Assembly (NCBI RefSeq): GCF_009720385.1
Contig: NZ_WARX01000006.1
Location: 248,001 to 312,000 of the forward strand
Source of the DNA: Catellatospora vulcania
Lineage (GTDB): Bacteria > Actinomycetota > Actinomycetes > Mycobacteriales > Micromonosporaceae
Direction of reading: 5' to 3'
Length of the DNA stretch: 64,000 bases
Under the pieces are notes generated by a model. That model saw only the letters and a list, made by a program, of their open reading frames with translations. It was not told the DNA's origin and ran no database searches. Position 1 is the first letter of the stretch. Each line of letters opens with the position of its first letter. This document shows positions 1 through 8,128 of this stretch, piece after piece. Position numbers and translations under genes: made by a program.

Positions 1-336
1 GGCTCCGACCCCCGGGTGAAGCCCTTCTTCCAGCTCCTCTACGACCACGGCGTCGAACTCGTGCTCAACGGCCACAACCACCACTACGAGCGCTTCGCCC
101 CGCAGACCCCCGACGGCGAGCTGGACAAGGAGAAGGGTGTGCGCCAGTTCACCGTCGGCACCGGCGGCGGCGGCCTCAACGGCTTCAGCAAGGACATCGC
201 CGCCAACTCACGCGCCCGCGACTTCGAGACCTTCGGCGTCCTCAAACTGTCCCTCTACCAGGACTTCTACACCTGGAAGTTCGTCACCCCGGCCGGCAGC
301 ACCTTCCAGGACCAGGGCGTCGGCACCTGCCACTGA
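1..336 (+). CDS. Metallophosphoesterase (C-terminal end, truncated by window edge)
   Basis: The reading frame is open from the first base, so only the last 111 residues of a larger protein are visible. It carries GHNHHYERF, the C-terminal metal-binding block of calcineurin-like phosphoesterases of the purple acid phosphatase / PhoD type, where the histidines bind the dinuclear metal centre. A glycine-rich stretch (VGTGGGGLNGF) and a short beta-rich tail follow, as in secreted alkaline or acid phosphatases of actinomycetes. Substrate and signal peptide cannot be judged without the upstream part. The next gene converges from the minus strand only 13 bases away. Confidence 0.8.
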   Translation, partial: GSDPRVKPFFQLLYDHGVELVLNGHNHHYERFAPQTPDGELDKEKGVRQFTVGTGGGGLNGFSKDIAANSRARDFETFGVLKLSLYQDFYTWKFVTPAGSTFQDQGVGTCH

Positions 337-349
337 CCGCGGCGCACCG

Positions 350-2293
350 TCACGGCCCGCAGTTCGCCACACATATCGTGACCTGTCCGTCGCCGGTGAC
401 CTGCACGACGACCGCGCCGCGCGGGCCGGTGGCGATCAGCAATGGCGGCGCGCCGGTGCGGCCCAGGGGCAGCAGCGGCGCCTCGGCGGTTCGCGCGGAG
501 CAGTCGGCGAACCGGCACCGCACGATCGACAGCGTCTTCGGATCGAGTGACGGTATGGCCAGGCACCACTCCTTGCAGCTGAGGCTGCCCGGCCGGGACA
601 CCGCCGCCAGTGGGCTGCCGCGATCGTCCAGACCCACGTAGACCAGGTCGTACTCGCCGGGCAGGTCCTGCCAAAGGGGCGGCACGGGCCGCACGAACAC
701 CCGGTCGCATTCCCGCGTCTCGCAGAAGGCACGGTAGGCGTCGGTCGTGTCGTCGTAGATGTCGTCGGACCACATGATGACCGGGCCACCGCCCCAGTCG
801 TGGCCGGTCACGAATGACGAGGGCCGGGACAGGATCTTCTTGTCCGGGCTGTCCAGGGCCACCTCGACGCAGGTCGCGGTGCATCGCCAGGCGGCCATGC
901 CCCGGCTGCCGCCCGACGGCTCGCGCCGCTCGTAGACCGCGGCGAGCAGGAGCACCCCGCCCGTCGGCAGGACCGCAACCGACACGGCCCCCAGGTCGAC
1001 CTGGGGCGCGTCGAGCCGCAGCAGCCGCTCGGCGCAGCGGTCGGCGGCGTCGCACTCGGTGAGCATGAGCGTCGGCAACGGCAACGGCGACGGCGACGGC
1101 GACTCGCCGTAGCCCTTTCCGGGTAGGTGCAGCGCGACGACACCGCCGTCCGGGGTGACCGACGCGGCGTCGATCCGCCTGCCGGTGATCTCCGTCGTGG
1201 TCCGCACCTCGCACCGCACGTCGCGGCACCGCGTCACCGTCGACTGGGCGACGATCACGGGCAGGCCACGCGGGTCGAGCCCGAGCACCTTCGGCCACGG
1301 TGCCGCGTCCACGGTCACCAGTTCCGGCAGCCCGCCGGGGTTGCCGAGGGCGGCCGCGGCGAGCAGGACCACCGGGAGGGCGTATGCGGCGAGCCAGGCG
1401 CGGTGCACGGGTTTCGGTCGCGGCGCGGCCAGCCGGGACAGGGTGGCGTCGACCTGGGCCAGGTCGGCCACGCGCCCCGGGTCGCCGTCGGCGCGTGGCC
1501 GCAGGTAGTGCTCCGCCGTCGCCCCTGCCTGCCGCGCGACCAGCACCGAGACGACCAGCAGCAGGGCCGCCGACATGACGCCCGCGAACAGCGCCTGGAC
1601 CGCCGACGTCGCACCCGCGAACAGCGGCGCGACCGCTGCGGGCGGCACGGCCTCCGGCAGCTTCCCGACCAGGCCCGCCAGCACGGCCGCCAGCAGCGTC
1701 CAGGCCATGCTCAGCAGCAGTGCGACGGGGAGCGGCGCGGCCAGCGGCCACACCAGGTCGGCGGCGGAATCCCGGCGGTTCTTGCGCAACTCGACCGCGT
1801 GGGTGGCCGCGCGCCGGCCGGCGTTCTCGAACAGCAGCAGCGGCAGCGCGGGAAACCGCCGGAACAGCAGCCAGGCAGGCAGGACGAGCGCCGGGGAGGC
1901 CAGGACCGCCAGGACCACGACGAAGAAGAAGGTGCCGTAGGACAACCAGTCCAGCACCGCGTAGAGCGCCGCGGCGGTGATCGCGAACGGGACCAGCCAG
2001 CACAGGACGGCGACGGCCCGGCGAGCCGCTTCGCGCAGCGCGGCCGCCGGCGCGACGTGAAGGCCGCGCCTGCGCCCCGACTCCACCAATACGCCCGCCG
2101 CCAGGGCCAGCGCCCACAGCGGCAGCCAGATGAGGATGCGCACGCCCAGGCCCGTGCCGGGCAGGAGCTCGCCCCGCAGGACGAAGCCCGCCTCGGCGAG
2201 CGCGATCCCGTGGTCGATCAGCCACGCCAGGGCCAGCGGCACCCCGGCGGCGAGCAGCGCGGCACCCTGGTCGGGGCGGACGGTGGCAGCCAT
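350..2293 (-). CDS. Membrane protein with cysteine-paired extracytoplasmic repeat domain, function unknown
   Basis: 647 residues with an ATG start. The first ~320 residues hold about seven hydrophobic segments (near 10-25, 48-72, 88-112, 120-147, 180-208, 228-255, 300-320). The remaining ~325 residues are hydrophilic. They carry seven short paired-cysteine motifs spaced through the domain: CRDVRC, CDAADRC, CTATC, CETREC, CKEWC, CRFADC and CVANC. One close cysteine pair per ~35-60 residues suggests a repeat fold, possibly a beta-propeller with a disulfide in each blade; the fold is inference. A Pro/Ser-rich patch (SPSPSPLPLP) lies in the middle. I do not recognise the family. It converges with the phosphoesterase fragment. 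Confidence 0.75.
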   Translation of the reverse strand: MAATVRPDQGAALLAAGVPLALAWLIDHGIALAEAGFVLRGELLPGTGLGVRILIWLPLWALALAAGVLVESGRRRGLHVAPAAALREAARRAVAVLCWLVPFAITAAALYAVLDWLSYGTFFFVVVLAVLASPALVLPAWLLFRRFPALPLLLFENAGRRAATHAVELRKNRRDSAADLVWPLAAPLPVALLLSMAWTLLAAVLAGLVGKLPEAVPPAAVAPLFAGATSAVQALFAGVMSAALLLVVSVLVARQAGATAEHYLRPRADGDPGRVADLAQVDATLSRLAAPRPKPVHRAWLAAYALPVVLLAAAALGNPGGLPELVTVDAAPWPKVLGLDPRGLPVIVAQSTVTRCRDVRCEVRTTTEITGRRIDAASVTPDGGVVALHLPGKGYGESPSPSPLPLPTLMLTECDAADRCAERLLRLDAPQVDLGAVSVAVLPTGGVLLLAAVYERREPSGGSRGMAAWRCTATCVEVALDSPDKKILSRPSSFVTGHDWGGGPVIMWSDDIYDDTTDAYRAFCETRECDRVFVRPVPPLWQDLPGEYDLVYVGLDDRGSPLAAVSRPGSLSCKEWCLAIPSLDPKTLSIVRCRFADCSARTAEAPLLPLGRTGAPPLLIATGPRGAVVVQVTGDGQVTICVANCGP

Positions 2294-2390
2294 ATATCGA
2301 CGCTACGAAATCAATCGATCACGCGCTGCCCGCGCCGGCCACGGTTCGGCATCGGCCCGGCTACGAATCGAGCCGGACCGATGCCGCGCT

Positions 2391-3956
2391 TCAGTCGCGC
2401 CAGCCGGAGATGTCGACGCCCTTGGCGGACTCGACCCGCAGGGCGAAGTGGATCTCCTGGGTGGCGTTGGGGGCCAGCGCCAGTTTCCAGGTGTAGACGC
2501 CCAGGTCGGAGCGCTCCGCGGGCTCCGGCTTGGCACTCAGCTCCTTGACCGTGATCTGGGCGTCGCGGGAGACCGGGAGCTGGTCGAGGACCGTCACAGA
2601 GACCGGTCGGGGGCTGTGGTTGGCGACCGTGATCTTGTATTCGGCGTCGGTGCGCCGCGACGAGCCCAGCGTGGCCTTGCTCGCCGTGCGGCGGACCAGC
2701 TCGCGTTCGACGCGGACCCGGTCGTCGACGCCGAGGGCCAGTTCGCGCTCCTCCTGGGGGGCCCAGGGTTCGAGGCGGGTGGAGCCGACGAAGTCGCCCT
2801 CGTGGAACAGCGCCGCCGCGCCGCCGGGCAGGGTGTGCCCGGACGTGTTGAGCACGGTGGCGCGCAGGGTCGCCTCCTCGGCGCGGACCGGCGCGGTGAT
2901 GTGGTCCAGGCGGGCGGCCAGGTCGAAGCGCGCGATGAGGGTGCGGTGCGTGGTGCCGTCGGCGGGCACGGCCACCGGCTTGAGCGGGGTGTACGTCGCC
3001 GCGACCGGCCCCTCCTCGACGCTCGCGCTGGTGTCGCGCACGGCGGCCCGCGCCTTGGGCATCATCGTCTGCATCGGCGCGGCCCCCGGAGCGGGCGGCG
3101 GCGGGGCGGACATCGCCATCGCCGCGGCCGCGTAGACGATCGGTCGCTCCACATCGACATACCAGGGGTCCAGCTCGGGCACCTCCAGCGCGCCGGAGGG
3201 GCGGGCCGTGGACAGCTTGAGCGCGCACTCCGGCCAGTCCTCGCCGGTCCGCTGGGTGATCATGCCGTGCCAGGTCAGCGTCAGGTTGTCGCCGGCCAGC
3301 CGCAGGTCGTAGCCGCTGCTCCAGCTCGCACCGGGCACCACGTACGACAGCTCCAGCTCGATCTCGCCGTCGCCGTCGACCTCCAGCAGCACCTCGGCGA
3401 CCAGCCGGTCCGGGCGGGTGCTGCCGCGCAGGTCCATCAGCCGCCGCTCGGCCGCCTCCCGGCGGCGGTGCAGGTCCAGCCGTTCCCGTTCACGGGCACG
3501 CCGGGCCGCGTGGATCGCGGTGAGCTGCTCGTCCAGGCCGTCGGCGAACCGGACCGCGGCCGTGGGCTCGCCGGTGGCCAGGGCCCCCGCGCCGCGCATC
3601 GCCAGGCGGCCCAGGAAACGTTCGCGGGCCGCGGCGACCGTGTCGGCGTCGTTGAGGACCGCGATCGCCGCCTCGATCTCGCGCAGCTCCGCCTCCAGCG
3701 CGGTGACGGCGGCGTCCGAGGTCACCGGCTCGCGCCGGGTCACCACGTTCACCCCGGCCACCGTCGCCGGGCCGTGCCCGGACACCCGTACCGAGTCGCG
3801 CAGCAGGTTGAGCGGCAGGGGTCCATACGGGACGCGGTGCTCGCCGGGGGCCAGGGTGACCGTGCCGCGCCGGGTCACCCGTGCCCGGTCCGGGAACACC
3901 GTGACGGCGACGATCGGGGCGTCGACGGGGTCGGGACCGTCCGTGCTTGAAGTCAT
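2391..3956 (-). CDS. MuiA-like DUF4140/DUF4139 domain protein
   Basis: 521 residues with an ATG start. The N-terminal ~100 residues (VTVFPDRARVTRRGTVTL) match the DUF4140 beta domain. A coiled-coil-like Glu/Arg-rich helix follows (about 100-185, rich in LEAELREIEAA and RRAREREKL-like runs). The C-terminal half matches DUF4139 of the mucoidy inhibitor A (MuiA) family, with the characteristic SYVVPGASWSSGYDLRL block and a repeating beta architecture. Family proteins are 500-600 residues, so the length fits. Biochemical function is unknown; one member suppresses mucoidy in Shigella when overexpressed. There is no signal peptide. It stands alone, 97 bases upstream of the membrane protein gene on the same strand. 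Confidence 0.85.
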   Translation of the reverse strand: MTSSTDGPDPVDAPIVAVTVFPDRARVTRRGTVTLAPGEHRVPYGPLPLNLLRDSVRVSGHGPATVAGVNVVTRREPVTSDAAVTALEAELREIEAAIAVLNDADTVAAARERFLGRLAMRGAGALATGEPTAAVRFADGLDEQLTAIHAARRARERERLDLHRRREAAERRLMDLRGSTRPDRLVAEVLLEVDGDGEIELELSYVVPGASWSSGYDLRLAGDNLTLTWHGMITQRTGEDWPECALKLSTARPSGALEVPELDPWYVDVERPIVYAAAAMAMSAPPPPAPGAAPMQTMMPKARAAVRDTSASVEEGPVAATYTPLKPVAVPADGTTHRTLIARFDLAARLDHITAPVRAEEATLRATVLNTSGHTLPGGAAALFHEGDFVGSTRLEPWAPQEERELALGVDDRVRVERELVRRTASKATLGSSRRTDAEYKITVANHSPRPVSVTVLDQLPVSRDAQITVKELSAKPEPAERSDLGVYTWKLALAPNATQEIHFALRVESAKGVDISGWRD

Positions 3957-4003
3957 GAACTGAGGCTACCCACACCCGGCCGGGGGCAGCCGCCCAAATG
4001 GGG

Positions 4004-4040
4004 CGGGGCGGCCGCGGCAGGGTGTGCCGCGACCGCCCCG
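4004..4040. terminator. Terminator hairpin of the GH9 cellulase gene
   Basis: Arms 4004-4019 and 4025-4040 pair over 16 bases with one mismatch around a 5-base loop. The hairpin lies 14 bases beyond the cellulase stop codon. No T-run follows, as is common for actinomycete terminators. Confidence 0.7.
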
Positions 4041-4053
4041 TCGGGGAGGGGGG

Positions 4054-6618
4054 TTACGAGCAGGCGGCGCCGTTCAGGGTGAACAGGGCCGGGTTCGGGT
4101 TCGGGCCGCTCGCGGCGTCACCGATGAACCCGAAGGTCACCGACTTGCCGGGTGCGATGACCTTGTTAAAGGCCAGGTTCGTCGCGCTGACGGTCGCGCC
4201 CGACTGCACGGCCGAGGCGCTCCAGATGTCGTCGACGGACTGGCCGGCCAGGAACGACCAGCGCAGCGTCCACCCGTTGACCGCGGTGGAGCCGGTGTTC
4301 TTGACGGTGATCTGGGTGTTGAACCCGGCGGGCCACTGCGCGTGCTTGGTGTAGGTCACCTGGCAGGTGGGCGCGGGCACGGACGCGCCGTCGCCCTGGC
4401 CCGCGAGGAAGGCGGCCACCCAGGCCAGCGGGGCGTTCCAGTTGATGGTCAGCTCGTTGGTGGACCACGAGTCGATCTCGTCCAGGTAGCAGAACTGCCC
4501 GGTGCAGCCGGTCAGCTTCTGCTGCGCCAGCGGGTCCTGGATGGACGAGTTCGGGCCGCCGGACAGGGTGCCCTTCGGCGGGTTCGGCAGCTCCGGGTTG
4601 AGCTGGTGGGCGTACCAGCGGCTGTGCTGGTTGTGCGAGTTGACCTCGCCGTAGCCGGTCACGTAGGACATGTTCAGCGCGTTGCGGCCGAACAGGTAGT
4701 CCGCGCCCTGGGTCACCGCGTCGGCGAACCGGTCCTGGCCGGTGAGGTCGTACGCCGTCGACAGCACCACCAGGTTGTTGGCGATCGCGCTGTTGGAGCC
4801 CCAGTCGTAGGAGTTGTTCGCCGGCTGGTACGGCACGCCGTACGGGTGTGCCTCGATCGCGGCCAGGTACTCCTCCGCGCCGGTCACCACCGAGGCGCGC
4901 ACCGCGGCCCGGCCGGGCAGCGCGCTGGGCACCGTGGCCAGGTCGAGACGGCCCAGCGCGGCCAGCGACTGCCAGCCGAAGCCGTTGCTGCTCCACACGT
5001 CGGCGGTGTGCAGCGGCGAACCGGTCACCGCGGACAGGAACTGGCTCTCCCCCGTGGTCAGGTAGAGCTCGGCGGCCGCCCAGTAGAACTCGTCGCTCAC
5101 CACGACGTCGTCGTACGTGCCGCCGCCGGTGCCGTCGGACGGGCTCGCGTAGATCGCCGGGTGGGCCAGCGCCGCCGCGTACGCGGTGCGGGCCGCGGCC
5201 AGGTTGCGGGCCGCGAAGGCCGCGTCGTACGGGGCGTACACGCGGGCCGCCTGCGCCGCCGCGGCGGCCAGGTTCAGCGTCGCCGCGGTCGACGGCGGGT
5301 GCAGCTCGCGCTGCTTGTCGTCGAGGTTCGGCAGCAGCGGCAGGCCGGTCCACTCGCTGTCGTGGATCTTGTGGTGGGCCATGCCGGCCAGCGGCTTACC
5401 GGCCGGGACCTGCATCTTCAGCAGGAACTCCAGCTGCCAGCGGGCCTCGTCGAGGATGTCCGGCACGCCGTTGCCGCTCTCCGGCAGGTTCAGCTGGCCG
5501 TCGGGGAACGGCTGGGCGGTGGCCGCCCACTTGCCCCGCTCGAACTCGTTCACCAGCTGGAACACCGAGATACCACCGTTGACGACGTACTTGCCGTGGT
5601 CACCGGCGTCGTACCAGCCGCCGGAGACGTCCAGCGAGTAGTCGCAGACGCCCGGCTGGCAGGGCACCGAGGTGTCGCCCTTGTTCGGCGCGACACCGAC
5701 GTGGCCCGCCGGGCGGCCGTAGCCGGGCCGCAGGGCGTCGGAGATCGCGATGCCGGAGCGCTGGGTGTAGAACATCTTCAGCGCGTCGTCACGCAGGCCC
5801 GCGTAGAGGTTGCCGGCCAGGTCGAACGGGCGGCTGGTCTCGCCGTCGGCGACCAGGGTGTAGCCGGCGCCCGCGACCGCGTACCCGCTGAAGTCGATCG
5901 AGTGGACGTTCTGGCCGGAGCTGGCGTCCACGCCGCGCGGGGTGGTGTTCCCGCTGGCGACGACGTCACCGCCGGCGTTCTTGAGCTGCCACGGCAGGGC
6001 CGTCGTCGCCTCGGTGACCACGGTGGCGTTCTTCGGGCCCTTGGTCAGGTAGCCGACCTGGTTGACCCGCACCCGCGGGCCGGTGTCGGGCACGTAGACC
6101 TCGGGGGCAGCCCCGCCCTTGAGGGAGATGTCGTCGAGGCAGATCCGCCAGGGGGAGGCACTGCCACCGATCTGAAACGCCACCTGCGCGTTCGGAAGGG
6201 AGACGGGCGCGGTGAAGGTGTACGAGTAGCCGGTGGCAGTGCCGGTCATCAGCGGATTCGCGGCCAGGAACTGCGTCCACGGGTCCACCGGGAGCTGGAT
6301 GAGCGCCTTGCCGACCTTGTCGGGAGTCGCGCTCGCGGTGAAGGTGTAGCTGTAGGTCTCCCCCGCGACCAGCGGGATGTTGTCCTGCCCGATGATCACG
6401 TCCCACGGGTTCACGGTGCCGCCGGGGATGTCGGCGCACAGCTGCCCGCCGCTGGAGTCGAGCGTGATGTTGGAGGTCCCCCACCAGGGGGCGTGGCCGG
6501 AGGTGAAGGTGCCGTTGACGATCTGCTCGGGGGGATCGGCCGAGGCGGCGGCCGAGGTCAGGCTCGTCGACACGAGCCCGGCCACGGCGGCCAGCGCGAT
6601 CAGCACGGGTCTACGCAC
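4054..6618 (-). CDS. Secreted glycoside hydrolase family 9 cellulase (CBM4 - Ig - GH9 - CBM2)
   Basis: 854 residues from the GTG at 6618, chosen because AAAGGA lies ~8 bases upstream and the protein then begins with a clean signal peptide ([17 protein letters not shown]..., cleavage near ASA|DPP). Domains in order: CBM4/9-type carbohydrate-binding module (~30-165, starting QIVNGTF), cellulase Ig-like domain (~175-260, RVNQVGYL), GH9 catalytic domain (~265-720) and C-terminal CBM2 (last ~105). GH9 motifs are [13 protein letters not shown] (catalytic Asp pair), NSHNQHSR and [13 protein letters not shown] (proton-donor Glu). It hydrolyses beta-1,4-glucan outside the cell. A perfect CebR/CelR operator lies 75 bases upstream, so induction by cello-oligosaccharides is expected. 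It is monocistronic. Confidence 0.95.
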   Translation of the reverse strand: MRRPVLIALAAVAGLVSTSLTSAAASADPPEQIVNGTFTSGHAPWWGTSNITLDSSGGQLCADIPGGTVNPWDVIIGQDNIPLVAGETYSYTFTASATPDKVGKALIQLPVDPWTQFLAANPLMTGTATGYSYTFTAPVSLPNAQVAFQIGGSASPWRICLDDISLKGGAAPEVYVPDTGPRVRVNQVGYLTKGPKNATVVTEATTALPWQLKNAGGDVVASGNTTPRGVDASSGQNVHSIDFSGYAVAGAGYTLVADGETSRPFDLAGNLYAGLRDDALKMFYTQRSGIAISDALRPGYGRPAGHVGVAPNKGDTSVPCQPGVCDYSLDVSGGWYDAGDHGKYVVNGGISVFQLVNEFERGKWAATAQPFPDGQLNLPESGNGVPDILDEARWQLEFLLKMQVPAGKPLAGMAHHKIHDSEWTGLPLLPNLDDKQRELHPPSTAATLNLAAAAAQAARVYAPYDAAFAARNLAAARTAYAAALAHPAIYASPSDGTGGGTYDDVVVSDEFYWAAAELYLTTGESQFLSAVTGSPLHTADVWSSNGFGWQSLAALGRLDLATVPSALPGRAAVRASVVTGAEEYLAAIEAHPYGVPYQPANNSYDWGSNSAIANNLVVLSTAYDLTGQDRFADAVTQGADYLFGRNALNMSYVTGYGEVNSHNQHSRWYAHQLNPELPNPPKGTLSGGPNSSIQDPLAQQKLTGCTGQFCYLDEIDSWSTNELTINWNAPLAWVAAFLAGQGDGASVPAPTCQVTYTKHAQWPAGFNTQITVKNTGSTAVNGWTLRWSFLAGQSVDDIWSASAVQSGATVSATNLAFNKVIAPGKSVTFGFIGDAASGPNPNPALFTLNGAACS

Positions 6619-6692
6619 TGGGGGGTCCTTTCGATGGAGCGATCGGTGTTGCATCGAAAGCGGGGCTGAGCAGCCAAAACGCGCGAGGGATC

Positions 6693-6706
6693 TGGGAGCG
6701 CTCCCA
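6693..6706. promoter_or_regulatory. CebR/CelR operator upstream of the GH9 cellulase
   Basis: TGGGAGCGCTCCCA, a perfect 14-bp palindrome identical to the established binding site of CebR (Streptomyces) and CelR (Thermobifida), LacI-family cellobiose-responsive repressors. It sits 75 bases upstream of the cellulase GTG, where a repressor would block its promoter. No cebR gene is visible in the window. Confidence 0.93.
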
Positions 6707-6777
6707 TCTGCGCCCATGAATTATTGCCGCCGCGTTTCCGGAGTGTCAATCGCCCCTTCAGCGGGGGCGTGGAAGTT

Positions 6778-7182
6778 TCAGCCCGCGAGGAAGGACAGGC
6801 GGACCTGGCGGGTGGGGTTGTCCCCATTGGTGTCGACCAGGCAGATCGACTGCCACGTGCCCAGAGCGATGCGTCCGTTAAGGACCGGCAGGCTGGCATA
6901 CGGGGCCACGAAAGCCGGCAGCACGTGGTCGCGCCCGTGGCCGGGCGAGCCGTGCCGGTGCTGCCAGCGGTTGTCGGCGGGCAGCACGTGCTCCAGCGCC
7001 GTGAGCAGGTCGTCGTCACTGCCCGCGCCGGTCTCGATGATCGCGATCCCGGCCGTCGCGTGCGGCACGAACACGTGCACCAGCCCGTCCCCCTGCTCAC
7101 GCACGAACGCGGCCACCTCGTCGGTGATGTCCACGACGGTCGCCCGATTCCCCGTCCGCACCGTCAGCACTTCGCTACGCAT
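6778..7182 (-). CDS. YjbQ / UPF0047 family protein
   Basis: 134 residues, the usual length for the UPF0047 (YjbQ) family, with an ATG start. Family hallmarks are the N-terminal GNRATVVDITDEVAAFV, VFVPHATAGIAIIE (conserved His), the central HRHGSPGHGRDHVLPAF histidine-rich segment and the C-terminal LGTWQSICLVD. E. coli YjbQ has weak thiamine phosphate synthase activity in vivo, but the physiological role of the family is unsettled. The protein is a small cytosolic enzyme, probably trimeric. A 65-nt hairpin (7241-7305) separates it from the upstream membrane protein gene on the same strand. Confidence 0.92.
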   Translation of the reverse strand: MRSEVLTVRTGNRATVVDITDEVAAFVREQGDGLVHVFVPHATAGIAIIETGAGSDDDLLTALEHVLPADNRWQHRHGSPGHGRDHVLPAFVAPYASLPVLNGRIALGTWQSICLVDTNGDNPTRQVRLSFLAG

Positions 7183-7240
7183 CCGCCCACCCTAAGCGCG
7201 CCGCCGCCGCGCCGCGCCGCCGCGCCGTGGGCCACTGAGA

Positions 7241-7305
7241 AAGATCGGCGTCTCGTGTCGAAAAGTGGGGTCCGACCGCACTTTCTGACACGAGACGCCG
7301 ATCTT
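7241..7305. repeat. Family B hairpin, copy 1 (65 nt)
   Basis: Arms 7241-7259 and 7287-7305 pair perfectly over 19 bases (AAGATCGGCGTCTCGTGTC and its complement). The stem continues through AAAGTG / CACTTT around a centre GGTCCGACCGCA. Copies 2 and 3 are at 10994-11058 and 12500-12564 and have the same 65-nt length and centre. It lies between two same-strand genes, downstream of the 7375-7926 gene. Confidence 0.9.
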
Positions 7306-7374
7306 GGCAAGCGGACCGGGTGAGCCGGACCGGGGGTGGACCGGGGGCGGACCGCGGGGCGGACCGGGGGCGGG

Positions 7375-7926
7375 TCAGTCGCCGCCGCCTCCGTCGCCGC
7401 CGCCGTCTCCGCCGGAGTCGCCCGAGTCGCCGGAGTCGCTGTCGTCGCTGTCGTAGTCGTCGTCATCGTCGTGGTCGTGGTCGTGGTGGCCGTGCGAGTG
7501 GCCGCCGCTGCGGCGCCGGCGGCGCTTGCGCGGGGCGAACAGCAGGATGAGGCCGAAGACGATCACCAGCGGGGCGGCGAAGCCGGCGACGCGCTCCAGG
7601 CCCGCGGGGGGCAGGAAGGCGTACCCCTCCATCCCGGTGATCGCGACCGCGGGGACCGCGGTCTTGTTCGCGTCGACGGCGTCGGCGACACCCGGGCCGA
7701 CGACCCGGCCGCTGTCGCGCAGCGGACCGTTCACCCAGCTGAGCTCGCAGTTGCCGTAGATGCCCGCGTAGGGCGGGGCCAGGAAGTCCTGGTTACAGGT
7801 CCACTCATCACCGGTTATCCCTGCCGTCACCTTTTCCCCGCCCAGATCGGCCAGGAGGGGGAAGGTCGTGTTGACAGCCAGCAGGAAGCCGTATGCGATG
7901 AGTAGGAGACCGAGGAGTCGTCGCAT
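7375..7926 (-). CDS. Small membrane protein with His/Asp-rich cytoplasmic tail, unknown
   Basis: 183 residues from the ATG at 7926; an in-frame TTG three codons earlier is a weaker alternative, and neither has a clear ribosome site. There is an N-terminal transmembrane segment (~2-20, LLGLLLIAYGFLLAVN). An outer loop of ~90 residues has two cysteines (CNQDF and NCELSW), and a second membrane helix follows (~112-132, VAGFAAPLVIVFGLILLFA). A basic stop (RKRRRRR) leads into a low-complexity tail: HSHGHHDHDHDDDDD, then Asp/Ser/Gly repeats ending in GDGGGGD. The His/Asp tail looks metal-binding (Zn, Ni or Ca), which is inference. Family not recognised. Confidence 0.75.
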   Translation of the reverse strand: MRRLLGLLLIAYGFLLAVNTTFPLLADLGGEKVTAGITGDEWTCNQDFLAPPYAGIYGNCELSWVNGPLRDSGRVVGPGVADAVDANKTAVPAVAITGMEGYAFLPPAGLERVAGFAAPLVIVFGLILLFAPRKRRRRRSGGHSHGHHDHDHDDDDDYDSDDSDSGDSGDSGGDGGGDGGGGD

Positions 7927-7991
7927 GGGCGGCAATCTAATCGGCGCACGCCACTGAAGCGGTCACCCGGTCGTGAAGCCGACCGAAATGT

Positions 7992-8003
7992 TACTGGTCA
8001 GTA
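7992..8003. promoter_or_regulatory. Inverted repeat TACTG-GT-CAGTA upstream of aceE
   Basis: Perfect 5-bp arms around GT, 126 bases upstream of the aceE start and 66 bases upstream of the divergent membrane protein gene. Position and symmetry make it a candidate operator; no regulator is assigned. Confidence 0.4.
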
Positions 8004-8076
8004 TGCGTGTCGCGTGTCGCATCGGACGGCGGTACGCGTGACGAATCCCCCACCGGAGGGGCAGGATGGGTCGAAC

Positions 8077-8093
8077 AGACAAACTCTGTGTCT
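8077..8093. promoter_or_regulatory. Inverted repeat AGACA-N7-TGTCT in the aceE leader
   Basis: Perfect 5-bp arms (8077-8081 and 8089-8093), 36 bases before the aceE start. It could be an operator or a short leader hairpin. No other structure was found in this leader. Confidence 0.35.
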
Positions 8094-8128
8094 AGACCGA
8101 TCATCACTACAACTACGAGGGAACGCCT

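Noticed and set aside
4024-6669. 881-codon plus-strand frame opposite the GH9 cellulase
   Set aside because: Antisense shadow in high-GC DNA; the minus-strand protein has complete GH9 and CBM motifs.
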